Shown here piece after piece: positions 49,937-60,669 of a DNA stretch of 64,000 nucleotides. Each line of letters opens with the position of its first letter. Position 1 is the stretch's first letter. The position numbers and the translations under genes are program-made. The stretch lies in the NCBI GenBank assembly GCA_036346255.1, contig CM070628.1:28039840-28103839 (forward strand). Reading direction: 5' to 3'. The notes beneath the pieces were generated by a model that saw only the letters and a program-made list of their open reading frames with translations, searched no databases and was not told the DNA's origin. Origin of the DNA: Ampelocalamus luodianensis (lineage: Eukaryota; Streptophyta; Magnoliopsida; Poales; Poaceae).

Positions 49937-52186
49937 TGTAACACCCCAACTCAGCATGAGCCTGGAATGCTACTATCCTAAGCTAAACCACAAAAAAAAA
50001 TTTCGACATAACCTCTTTAGTATACGACGATACCGGAGGTTTTTCACAACAAATCATAAAACAATAATAACATCAGTTATAAGACTTAATCATAAATCCT
50101 AATTAACCAACTAAGTTAACACCTTGGCTATTCAGAAGTCAAGATGCTAACCACCAATTTAACATAAGCCATACATCTTAAAACTTCTCAATAACATCGA
50201 TCAATCCTCAAAGATCATACAAGAATGTCATCCACAACTAGATTCATTTATTACAATCTGAAAGTTAACATAATAAAGTCTTTATTCATTCTTGCAATGG
50301 AACTAAGGTGAAGTGCATTATTCGAGTAGTGCATATCTACTCCCTCCCATGATAACCTCATCAGCGATCACCTAGAAATAGATAAACAAAGCAAGGGTGA
50401 GTCCATGACTCAACAAGTACAATAATTAAAAACACAATTATCAATACGAATAAGACCTACACGGCCTCGACATTAATCATAACACAAATGAATACTTATG
50501 ATGACATGAAATGAATGTTTAAACATCAAGGGAATGGACTGCACACACACATATACCGGTATAGTCAGTGAACACCCGTCGGTGTTCACTCAAGCCCGCA
50601 TCTTAACAAAAATGCGGGATCCACTTCCGTATGAAGAACGTTTCATACGGGTGTCCAACATTGCCCATATTGGAATTAATGGGTCTTACTCAACCATCCC
50701 GAATTGATGGTCTCTCATCCACTCCCGTGACGGCAAAAGATAATGAATGCATGAAGCAACTTAATGAGTATAACATTACCATCATTTCTATTCATGAAAC
50801 CAACATAGAAACAAAACATGGATATTTCACTTCATACTACACAAGAGTTATCACAAGACGCACATATCAACAACCACAATGCACAAACGCTTAGATCAAC
50901 AATGTACTTGCCTTCCGTTGAGACGCCGTTAGTCGGAAGCAATGGCGTTCCTAAACTCGAAGCTCCGCCGCCTAACCAATGAAATAAAACCAATAAGAAC
51001 ACCAAAATACCCAATTCTACTAATCAACGCTATACACCGCTTCCCGAAGACTCTAGTCGATAAAACAAAACTTAAACTGAAATCAACAATTTCTGTCATA
51101 ACTTAATTCTGACAGCGCACGATAATTGACATAACTTAAGATCTGGAAGTCGAAAGAGGTGAACCCAATTTCTGTAGCTTCTTAACTGACCAATCTACAA
51201 TACTCTAGTTGACGTGATAAACCAATTTGGCCAATTTAATGGGTTAATAATTGCTTGAACTTTCAGTACAGAAACTATCTACAGAATGAACAGCAGAAAT
51301 AAAAAGATCATAACTTTCATTAGGTAACTCGAAATTGAACGTTCTTTACCAATCTGAAAAGGTCATCGAATCCTCTACAATAACCTAGTTGGGTGAACTT
51401 TCAGTTTCGACCAATTTCCCTTTCAAAATTTAGGAGATAACCAGACAGTTTATTCTCGTTAGATTTCTGGTAGCAGGTACTAAAACATCCATAACTTTTG
51501 ACTCGGACCTCGGAATCAAGTGAACTTGGTGGCCACTGAAACTTAAGAACGATGCCTAGATATCTCTAGGAGACCAAACCCTCAGATTCTGGCTAAAAAC
51601 AACCGAAACAATCCCTCCAACATACAGGACAGAATCAGTCTTTACACGCAGCGAGTCTGCCTAGACAAATATGAATCCAAATCGCTTCTACCAACAAACA
51701 AAACAATGAGACTCGCATCGCTACCCTTGCTGCAACCAGGAGTAGGTAGACGAATCACGGAGAAGACGATCTCCTCCTTCTCACCTCTTTTGCCCCAAAC
51801 AAGCTGCTGTCCTCCTCAACTCCTTGCGCAACCGGCAGCGGGAGAAGGTCCGAAGGCCGGTTGGGGAGGCAAACCAGCAGGAACCAGCACCCGGGGAGGT
51901 TGGGGCGGCTCCTAAGGGCAGGGGTGTGAGGGGGAAGAGAGGAGGAAGGGAGGGGGCGGCGGCCAAAGGGGGAGATGGGGGGTTCGGCCAAGGGGGGAGG
52001 AAAAAGGGGGCTGGTTAGGGTTTAGAGGGGGAGGGGGCGCATGGGCCTAGGCCCATGGCCGGCCAAGGGGTTGGAAAGGCTACCCAGAGGCCCACGACCC
52101 TAAACAACTCCGAAAACTGAGAATTTTAAGCTTTCCGGAGTTCCCCGATTAAATTCTTTCTTCCCGACTAAAAACAGGGTATGACA
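49937..52186 (-). repeat. Left LTR of element C (3' LTR in element sense)
   Basis: 2250 bp, TGTAACACCCC to GGGTATGACA. It aligns throughout with the right LTR. Right of it TTCTACCCCCCTTAACAG gives, on the minus strand, the polypurine tract AAGGGGGGTAGAA. Confidence 0.9.
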
Positions 52187-52272
52187 TTCTACCCCCCTTA
52201 ACAGAATTCGACCCCGAATTCTACTCACGCAACGGACACAAGAGCAGAAGTCTAAGGAATTGAAAACAAAAT

Positions 52273-52770
52273 TTAACACGCACCAAAGAACAAATAGGTT
52301 CGGATATCGCCGCGCATGCGAGACTCAGCTCCCATGTGGCTTCTCTCCGCTTGATGAGACCAAAGGATCTTGACATACTTCAGAGTTTTATTCCTCAAAA
52401 CCCGCTCTGATTTTTCCAGAATTTTCACTGGTCGGGACTCAAAAGTAAGGTCCTGTTCAATGCTCAACGGCTCCATTGGAATTGCATGCTCAGGGTCAAA
52501 TAAGAACTTCCTCAACATGGACACATGAAACACATTGTGAATCCTCTCATAGATTCGGGCGGATCCAAGCGGTAAGCCAAATTTCCAACTCTTGCCACAA
52601 CCGAAACGGTCCGATGTACCTTGGGCTAAGCTTTCCTTTAGTACCGAATGTACTACGCCTTTGGTAGGCGATACTCTCGAAGGACCTCGTCACCCACGTT
52701 GAACTCCACCTCGCCTCCGACATCCGCGTAGCTTTTCTCGCCGGCTCGAGCAGCTAACAAGTTCCTTCTA
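52273..52770 (-). pseudogene. Element C integrase C-terminal and chromodomain-like tail
   Basis: The frame at 52273-52533 reads FHVSMLRKFLFDPEHAIP, then EPLSIEQDLTF, RPVKILEK and VLRNKTLKYVKILW. This is the tail of grass chromovirus polyproteins, where a chromodomain-like fold helps choose insertion sites. Upstream (to about 52770) are VEFNVGDEVL-type words of the integrase C-terminal domain. It ends in a changed frame. Confidence 0.75.
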
Positions 52771-53450
52771 ACTTCACACTCTAGCCACGCTTTGCTGAAC
52801 CCATTCGGACCCAAGATTGCCCGCTCTCCCATCGCATCCCAACACAACGGGATCTGCATTTCGCCATAAAGGACTTGAATGGTGCACTCGGATAATGGAG
52901 TGATAACTATTATTATAAGCAAACTCGCCAAAGCTAGATGGTCTTCCAACCTCCTTTCCAAGACATAACACAACATCCGAGCATATCTTCAAGCCGCCGA
53001 ATGGTGCGCTCGATCGACCATCGGTTTGGGGATGAAACGCGTACTAAGACGGCCGAGTGCCCAAAGCATTCTCGCAAGCTCTCCCAAAACTTGGAGACAA
53101 ACTTAGCATCTCGATCTGAAACAATCGTCTTCGCACCCCGCAACCGCACTATCTCTCGCACATAAAGAGGAGCTAAATCACTTGCCGTGTTAGTCGCATT
53201 TAATAGGAATAAAATGTGCCGACTTACTAAACCGGTCCACTATGACCCAAATAGCATCCTTTCGCACGCGCACGGGTAATCCAACTACAAAATCCATAGA
53301 GATGTCATCCCATGGCCACATCGAACCTCTAAAGGTTGCAACAACCTCGCTGGTCGCTTATGCTCGGCCTTAACCCACCGCAAACTCCACATGATGCCAC
53401 ATCGAGCAATATCAACTTTCATCCTTTTCCACCGAAACTCTTCTTCAAAT
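52771..53450 (-). pseudogene. Element C integrase core, frameshifted
   Basis: On the minus strand near 53300 reads MDFVVGLPVRVRKDAIWV and VDRFSKSAHFIP, the first catalytic Asp region. Next TIVSDRDAKFVSKFWESL (second Asp) and SIERTIRRLEDMLG (Glu), both in the 52934-53161 frame, then FAYNNSYHSI in another. All three catalytic residues are visible, but the frame shifts between them. Confidence 0.8.
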
Positions 53451-53779
53451 CCTTGTACATCTTGGTCTCACTGGATGTACCAGATATCTGATGTGTGCGC
53501 TTCCTTTAGTATCTCATCCTTGACTCGTGCCTTCAGGCACACATAGTCGACCCTTAAATCGCAATGCACCCGACTCATCTATGCTGAAATGGCCTTGTTT
53601 GCCCTCATCTAGGCGCCGCACGTTGAAGCATTTGATCAAGTCGTTGTGCTTCCCGCACTCGATCCGAACGGTTGACTCAAGAAGCAAACGGTCTCAGACA
53701 AGGGCGGTGCCCGCAAAACAAAAGGAGATATCCATACGCTCTAAATCGGCAATGAGACAATCGAGAGTAGGAGGTGTCG

Positions 53780-54120
53780 CTTGCGACTCGTGGCATCGGC
53801 TACAACATTTGCCTTGCCGGATGATACCGAATGGTGACATCATAGTCTTTTATCAATTCCAACCATCTCCTCTCGCCTCGAGTTTAAATCTTTCGGTAAA
53901 GATGTATTTGGACTCTTGTGATCGTGAAAATGTCACAAGATTCGCCATACAAATAATGACGCCAAATCTTCAAAGCAAGAACCACTGCAACAACTTCTAA
54001 ATCATGAGTAGGATAATTGCTCATGATTCTTCAATCGCCGCGATGCATAGGCAATCACCTTGCCATCCCGCATAAGTACACAACCAAGCCCAACTCTAGA
54101 TGCATCTAAATAAATAGTGA
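53780..54120 (-). pseudogene. Element C RNase H
   Basis: The minus strand reads DASRVGLGCVLMRDGKVIAY, ASRRLKNHEQLSYS, then in the next frame HDLEVVAVVLALKIWRHYL and LELIKDYDV. This is the gypsy RNase H with its first Asp and Glu present. Single-base shifts break it. Confidence 0.75.
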
Positions 54121-54399
54121 ACCGCTTCCTCGTTCAGAAGAGTGAGAACTGGAGCGGTCACCAATCTATCCTTCAAAGTACGAAACTTCGTTCACATGCG
54201 TCGACCCATTGAAACTTGACCCTTTCGTGTCAATCGTGACATTGGTCTAGCAAGGGTAGAGAAACCTCCACAAAACACCGATAATAACCAACTAAACCCG
54301 TAAAACTCCTTACTTCTTTTACATTAGTTGGTCTTTTCCATTCCACCACCGTTGAGATCTTACTTGGATCGATCAAATGCCCTCTTGATTAATTACATG

Positions 54400-54990
54400 G
54401 CCTGAAACCCAACTTCGTAAATCCAAATTCACATTTCTTCGTTTGGCATAAAATTGGTTCACTCTCGTGGTCTCAAGTACCAACCTCGATGCCGAGCATG
54501 ATCTTCTTTCGCCTTGGAATAAATCAAGATATCATCAATGAATACTACGACGAAATCATCAAGGAAAGGGTGCAACATACTATTCATGGCTTCCATGAAA
54601 ACTGCAGAGCATTGGTTAGCCCAAAAGACATAACCTTATACTCATAATGACCATACCTTGTAGAGAAAGTTGTCTTCAATATCTTGCTCTCGAACTCTAA
54701 TCGATTATAACCTGATCAAGGTCAATTTTGGAGAATATTTTAGCTCCCTTCAACCGATCAAAGAGATCCTCAATACGGGCAAGGGATATTTATTCTTCAC
54801 AGCTTGCTTGGTTAAGAGCCTGTAATCCACACACATACGCCAACTACCGCCTTCTTCTTAGTGAAAAGAACAGAAGCTCCCACTACGAAACACTACGCCG
54901 AATCAAACCTTTGGATAGCAAATCATCCAATTGCTTTTTCAACTCCTCCGAAAGGGACGCGCCAAACGATATGGAGATATAGAAATAGGT
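54400..54990 (-). pseudogene. Element C reverse transcriptase
   Basis: Motifs in order on the minus strand: ASVLFTKKK and VCVDYRLL near 54830-54890, KNKYPLP, FSKIDL with the first catalytic Asp at about 54717-54740, FSTRYGHYEYKVMSFGLTNA near 54640, and FIDDILI with the catalytic Asp pair at 54531-54542. The catalytic residues are preserved; the frame is broken between motifs. Confidence 0.8.
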
Positions 54991-55439
54991 CTGTTCCGGA
55001 ACAAGATCTATCCGAATTCCACTTTACGCTCGGAAGGCATTCCAGAAGCTCTCACCGAAAAACATCGGAAACTCATTCACTACCGAATATCTTCAATACG
55101 AAGTGGAGATTCGGACTTCGCTAAGGGACCAAAGCAACCCAATGGTCAAGCTCGACGATCGGGAAACAGATCAGCCAACACGAACAAGGAATCGACGGCG
55201 CCTACCCTAAAATACCGGGCCACACCGATGGAGCTCGCAAAGTCACCGTCTTCCAAAAGCAACAAATCTTGGCACGGTAATTGAATAACCAGTCCATACC
55301 AAAATAACATCAAAAGGTGATAATCGAATCACCATAAGGTTGGCGATGAAATTCTCATCTTCAATAGTGATAGTACACCAGACACGCTGAGAGCTAGAAA
55401 TAAGACCCCCTGAGAACCGACCACCACAGACTCGGATAA

Positions 55440-55570
55440 AAATTGCACACTCAAACTCGCCCTTCTAACAAAATCTAAGGACACAAAAGAATAAGTAGCT
55501 CCGAATCAAATAGTACGAAAGCCTCATGTGAATCAACTAGCAAAGTACTGCTACCACGTCGTGACGGCCC
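55440..55570 (-). pseudogene. Element C protease active-site remnant
   Basis: Around 55490-55530 the minus strand reads EAFVLFDSE where gypsy proteases have FDSGAT; a shift directly after the Asp-Ser spoils the rest. Confidence 0.5.
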
Positions 55571-55751
55571 ACTCAGATCGAGGAGTAGGCATGGCGAGAC
55601 TCCCATGGGCACCGGAGCAGAGGACGCACCAAAGACTCAGGAAGGATGAGCAGAACTGCCGCAGGAGAAGCATACGAAGGTGGTGCAGACGCAGGCGTGG
55701 TTCCAGAGAACCCGCAGAGGCGCAGGAGTAAAACTGCAGGAGGAACCCATC

Positions 55752-56981
55752 TCAAGAAAACCGAGGCAGTGGAGCACTAGAGTCTCGAATCGAGCCCCGA
55801 GGTGCACCGAGGAAGACCAACCGAATCGCTTCCCACTTAATGATGCTCGCTGGGTTCGCTTTGCAACCGACGCTTGTGGCCTTCCCGCCACACGGCGACA
55901 CGCCCTCTGAAAGAACACTCAAGACCGGTGACCCTCTCCACATATGAAACATTTCATACCTTGTCCCGGACGGACGCACTGGGTGTGGACGACGGCGCGT
56001 GGCGCCGATGAAGAAGATCGCCATCGCTGAACCGACGAGAGGCGGCGACCCTTGAAATCTCTTGGATGCAGGTCGCCGAAGACCCGCCCCACCACTAAAG
56101 CTCCGCCGCCACCGCTGTAACCACCAACAGAACAAAGTGCCACTAGCCGATCGCACTGCGAAGGAGATTCTCACCAACTCCATTCCTCTAGCTTGCTCAA
56201 CCACCGCATCAAATCACGCAAGACGGATGCCCCGAATCCGGCGATACTCTCGAACGAGACCCGACGGAACCTCTTGGCCTTCTCCATATCATCATTGGCT
56301 ACCGCCGGTACAAAGCGCATTGCAGTCGTTGAACTCACCTCATACTGACATCGACCTATGACCACGAGTCAACGCCGCAAAGACCGCCCATCTTCTCCAC
56401 GAAAGAATCGTGATAGTACTTGGCTCTAAATTGCCCCACAAAACTTCCCAAGTAATCGGTCCTCGTGATCGGGTCCCGCATGTAACCCCTTCCCACCGGA
56501 TATCGGCTTGGCCCTTCGCTTGAAAGGCCACAAACGAACCTTTGCACCGAAGTTCATCTCCAACGCGCCAAACTGCCGCTCCATGTACCGAGCCAATCTG
56601 CCGCTCGAATCGGGTACCGCCCATCAAAGTGTCAAGTCGGCGACATCCACTCGCGGAGACTTATCCTAGTCTCGGTGGAACCGCCGCAACGATCGACTCG
56701 CAACGGAGACAACAAGCAGCAGCAGCAGCGCAGGAACAGCAGCAGGATGAGCCGCTCGCATCCGCCGACGGCGCTCGTTCTCCTCGGAAGATTCGACACA
56801 ATAGCCGACGCCGCTGGGCATCCACGGCGCGCAGCTTGAGCTTCTGCGTGGGTGAGCGGTGAGGCAACCTCCTCGCCAGCCAGCCCACCAGCAGCCTCTT
56901 CTCCGAGGTTGCGAAACAACCGACCACGCCCACGATCGCGACCACGGCCCGCGGACGACCACGCCCTCTACCTCTCGCCAT
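55752..56981 (-). pseudogene. Element C gag, frameshifted
   Basis: The likely start is ATG 56981 (MARGRGRGRPR), the first ATG after the primer site with a basic N-terminus usual for this group. Mid-gag words lie in several frames: GQFRAKYYHDSFVEKMGG near 56430, and RFVPAVANDDMEKAKRFRR near 56280. A zinc-knuckle remnant (MKCFICGEGHRS) lies near 55940. Gag would form the particle and bind RNA. Confidence 0.7.
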
Positions 56982-57173
56982 CTAAGAACACCACAACCGA
57001 ACAAAACTAAACACTTAACTTAACAGTTCAGAAGAAGCACGGAACTAAGCAACAATTACACAACAAATAAAGCATAACAACAGAAATTGCGGAAACAATG
57101 AATCACCCAACCCATCCTACTGTGCATAGTGTGTCAATTTAATAATTTTATTTTAACCACGGACCTAAAGCCC

Positions 57174-57185
57174 GCTCTGATACCA
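57174..57185 (-). promoter_or_regulatory. Primer binding site of element C
   Basis: The plus strand GCTCTGATACCA is an exact complement of TGGTATCAGAGC, the initiator tRNA-Met primer match. The LTR starts two bases later. Confidence 0.9.
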
Positions 57186-57187
57186 AC

Positions 57188-59409
57188 TGTAACACCCCAA
57201 CTCAGCATGAGCCTGGAATGCTACTATCCTAAGCTAAACCACAAAAATTTCGACATAACCTCTTTAGTATACGACGATACCGGAGGTTTTTCACAACAAA
57301 TCATAAAACAATAATAACATCAGTTATAAGACTTAATCATAAATCCTAATTAACCAACTAAGTTAACACCTTGGCTATTCAGAAGTCAAGATGCTAACCA
57401 CCAATTTAACATAAGCCATACATCTTAAAACTTCTCAATAACATCGATCAATCCTCAAAGATCATACAAGAATGTCATCCACAACTAGATTCATTTATTA
57501 CAATCTGAAAGTTAACATAATAAAGTCTTTATTCATTCTTGCAATGGAACTAAGGTGAAGTGCATTATTCGAGTAGTGCATATCTACTCCCTCCCATGAT
57601 AACCTCATCAGCGATCACCTAGAAAATAGATAAACAAAGCAAGGGTGAGTCCATGACTCAGCAAGTACAATAATTAAAAACACAATTATCAATACGAATA
57701 AGACCTACATGACCTCGACATTAATCATAACACAAATGAATACTTATGATGACATGAAATGAATGTTTAAACATCAAGGAATGGACTGCACACACATATA
57801 TCAGATAGTCGGTGAACACCGTCGGTGTTCACTCAAGCCCGCATCTTAACAAAAATGCGGATCCACTTCCGTATGAAGAACGTTTCATACGGGTGTCCAA
57901 CATTGCCCATATTGGAATTAATGGGTCTTACTCAACCATCCCGAATTGATGGTCTCCTCATCCACTCTCGTGGACGGCAAAAGATAATGAATGCATGAAG
58001 CAACTTAATGAGTATAACATTACCATCATTTCTATTCATGAAACCAACATAGAAACAAAACATGGATATTTCACTTCATACTACACAAGAGTTATCACAG
58101 CACGCACATATCAACAACCACAATGCACAAACGCTTAGATCAACAATGTACTTGCCTTCCGCGTTGAGACGCGTTAGTCTAAGCGATGGCGTTCCTAAAC
58201 TCGAAGCTCCGCCGCCTAACCAATGAAATAAAACCAATAAGAACACCAAAATACCCAATTCTACTAATCAACGCTATACACCGCTTCCCAAGACTCTAGT
58301 CGATAAAACAAAACTTAAACTGAAATCAACAATTTCTGTCATAACTTAATTCTGGACAGCGCACGGTAATTGACATAACTTAAGATCTGGAAGTCGAAAA
58401 GAGGTGAACCCAATTTCTGTAGCTTCTTAACTGACCAATCTACAATACTCTAGTTGACGTGATAAACCAATTTGGCCAATTTAATGGGTTAATAATTGCT
58501 TGAACTTTCAGTACAGAAACTGTCTACAGAATGAACAGCAGAAATAAAAGATCATAACTTTCATTAGGTAACTCCAAATTGAATGTTCTTTACCAATCTG
58601 AAAAGGCCATCGAATCCTCTACAATAACCTAGTTGGGTGAACTTTCAGTTTCGACCAATTTCCCTTTCAAAATTTAGGAGATAACCAGACAGTTTATTCT
58701 CGTCAGATTTCTGGTAGCAGGTACTAAAACATCCATAACTTTTGACTCGGACCTCGGAATCAAGTGAACTTGGTGGCCACTGAAACTTAAGAACGAGGCC
58801 TAGATATCTCTAGGAGACCAAACCCTCAGATTCTGCCTAAAAACAACCTAAACAATCCCTCCAACATACAGGACAGAATCAGTCTTTACACGCAGCGAGT
58901 CTGCCTAGACAAATATGAATCCAAATCGCTTCTACCAACAAACAAAACAATGAGACTCGGCATCGCTACCCTTGCTGCAACCAGGGAGTAGGTAGACGAA
59001 TCACGGAGAAGACGATCTCCTCCTTCTCACCTCTTTTGCCCCAAACAAGCTGCTGTCCTCCTCAACTCCTTGCGCAACCGGCAGCGGAGAAGGTCCAAGG
59101 CCGGTTGGGGAGGCAAACCAGCAGGAACCAGCACCCGGGAGGTTGGGGCGGCTCCTAAGGGCAGGGTGTGAGGGGAAGAGAGGAGGAAGGGAGGCGGCGC
59201 CAAAGGGGAGATAGGGGTTCGGCCAAGGGGAGGAAAAGGGGGCTGGTTAGGGTTTAGAGGGGAGGGGCGATGGGCCTAGGCCCATGGCCGGCCAAGGGGT
59301 TGGAAAGGCTACCCAGAGGCCCACGACCTAAACAACTCCAAAACCGAGAATTTTAAGCTTCCGAGTTCCCGATTAAATTCTTTCTTCCGACTAAAAACAG
59401 GGTATGACA
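57188..59409 (-). repeat. Right LTR of element C (5' LTR in element sense)
   Basis: 2222 bp, TGTAACACCCC to GGGTATGACA. It is 28 bp shorter than the left LTR, mostly through single-base losses in G or C runs between 59080 and 59400. Confidence 0.9.
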
Positions 59410-59419
59410 GTGCACCTCT

Positions 59420-59983
59420 CTCTCTCTCTTTGGCCAGTTCCTGCGTGCGTGCGTGCATATGGCTCCGCCTTGGCCCGTGTTGTGTTGAAGCTTGCGATGG
59501 GGTCCTTAGGCTTGGGCGGGCAGCCGTGGGGGCGCGGCGAGGAGGCAGCGTCCTACGAAGTAGTGGCAGCAGGCGCACTAGGGTCCTTGAGCTTGGGCGG
59601 GCGGCCACGTCCGCACTTGGGCGGCGTGGCGGTGGCGCGGGAGTAGTTGTTCTTGGAGAAGACGAGCTCGCCGGTCTCCTTCATGTAGGCGAGGTGCATC
59701 GTGAGGAGCGAGGCGTGCATTAGTGGGAGGTTGCCATACTTGCCCTCGATGTAGCTTGAGATCGCCGACTTGTTCGAGCTATTCTTGTCATCTAGTGCCT
59801 CGATCACTGCAAGAATCATCTACCTGACAAGGAGACGGTGAGCTCGCGACCAGTAAAGAAACAAAGAAAGAATTCACCTGTGGACGAATCGACGGCGGAA
59901 TCAATGGAAGCAAAGCAAGAACCAAAAGAAACTTACCTCGGGTAGGGCGGAGGAGCGGGCTTGGTGGCCTCCTCGGTCGTCAT
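59420..59983 (-). pseudogene. HMGA-like gene fragment (H1/H5 domain plus AT-hooks) captured by the Mutator-like element
   Basis: Exon 1 (59937-59983) starts MTTEEATKPAPPPYP and ends at a consensus donor, G|GTAAGT. The intron is 59820-59936 and ends TAG. Exon 2 starts MILAVIEALDD and gives a linker-histone-like globular domain (NKSAISSYIEGKYGNLP; HLAYMKETGELVFSKNNY), then an AT-hook, GRGRPPK. Plant HMGA proteins have exactly this order and bind AT-rich DNA in chromatin. Next to the exon junction one G seems missing (CCGAG where the family has CCGGAG). A stop at about 59553 follows the first hook. A second hook is readable in another frame as PHGCPPKPKDP with both hook arginines lost. It is therefore a truncated copy; whether it is transcribed is unknown. 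Confidence 0.82.
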
Positions 59984-60286
59984 GGGTGGAGTAGAGCGAG
60001 CTTGAGCTCTCCGGTATAGTACAAGTGTACAGAGAGAGATGGTGAAGTGTGAAATTATGGAGAGGATGAGGCGAGTAGATAAGAGATGGGTGAGTACATG
60101 CTGCGATACAGGAGGTTCACAAAGTGAAATGTAACCACTATTCACTAACATGTGGGTTTGAGTTAATTAGTGATGCCACGTAGGCGATAAACCGATGGTT
60201 TCGGTCCAAGGGGTTGGGTAACTTGGTATTGTCGGTTGAGGTGCAAACCAAACGGTATTAGAGTTCGTGGGTTTTGGACTCGCTAA
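59984..60286 (-). promoter_or_regulatory. Upstream region of the captured HMGA-like fragment
   Basis: Minus-strand leader with a CT-rich run (near 60025-60045) just before ATG 59983, as in many plant 5' UTRs. The further part to the transposon end has no recognisable element. Part of the original HMGA promoter may be included. Confidence 0.35.
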
Positions 60287-60315
60287 AGTTCAGGGGTGTA
60301 ATATGGACTTATTCC
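60287..60315 (-). repeat. Right terminal inverted repeat of the Mutator-like element
   Basis: Its minus strand reads GGAATAAGTCCATATTACACC and on; it pairs with 49309-49337 with three mismatches. Confidence 0.8.
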
Positions 60316-60324
60316 TACCTAAAA

Positions 60325-60669
60325 TGAATACACCTACTTGAGCTTAACTATGAGGTCGCAGTTCATGAGAATAGGGCATTCTCTAGAAAGCTTATGAGCA
60401 AATAAGGGAGCATGACCAAATAATGCTCCGTTTAGGCGTGGTTCTTTGATAGCCTAGTATCAATTGAGATTTCAAGTGAAATCTAATCAAGAAAAGCTGT
60501 GAATTCAAAGTATAGTCCATTCATCAGCTGTAAGAAGATGAATCTTGTTATTCTAGGTGTAGGTTCAACCCGTACGGGACATACACCGAAAGAATCGTAT
60601 ATTATAGCACTTTAGCACAATAGTCCTTATCATCGTTTTTTGCTGTTTGCCTTGGAATTGGTGGGGTAT
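60325..60669 (+). other. Copia H 3' tail and polypurine tract
   Basis: Non-coding sequence continuing from 49299, ending in the purine-rich TTGGAATTGGTGGGG (60652-60666) next to the 3' LTR. This type of tract primes plus-strand synthesis in copia elements. Confidence 0.7.

Larger units (their letters stand above)
49937..59409 (-). mobile_element. Gypsy retrotransposon C (Del/Tekay-like chromovirus)
   Basis: A 9.47 kb element with LTRs at 49937-52186 and 57188-59409 and near-match flanks gtgcg (49932-49936) and gtgca (59410-59414). An exact tRNA-Met(i) primer site beside the right LTR puts it on the minus strand. From right to left: gag, protease, reverse transcriptase, RNase H, integrase and a chromodomain-like end. 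That pol order is the gypsy order, and the C-terminal part suggests a chromovirus. No frame is continuous, but most motifs are readable and the LTRs look very similar, so decay or consensus error is recent. It lies inside the Mutator-like element. Confidence 0.88.
49309..60315. mobile_element. Mutator-like transposon carrying an HMGA gene fragment (Pack-MULE-like)
   Basis: Both ends carry the same inverted repeat (GGAATAAGTCCAT inward) and the flanks are a perfect 9-bp direct duplication, tacctaaaa, at 49300-49308 and 60316-60324. Nine-base TSDs are typical of Mutator-like elements. Without nested gypsy element C it is about 1.5 kb. It encodes no transposase. Its right part holds HMGA-like exons and an intron on the minus strand, so it is a non-autonomous element that carries a host-gene fragment. 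It lies in the 3' part of copia H and is younger than H. Confidence 0.8.

Noticed and set aside
49428..50102. 177-residue frames at the left of the Mutator-like element
   Set aside because: They run across the boundary of the element C LTR and are CT-rich low-complexity translations; no recognisable protein.
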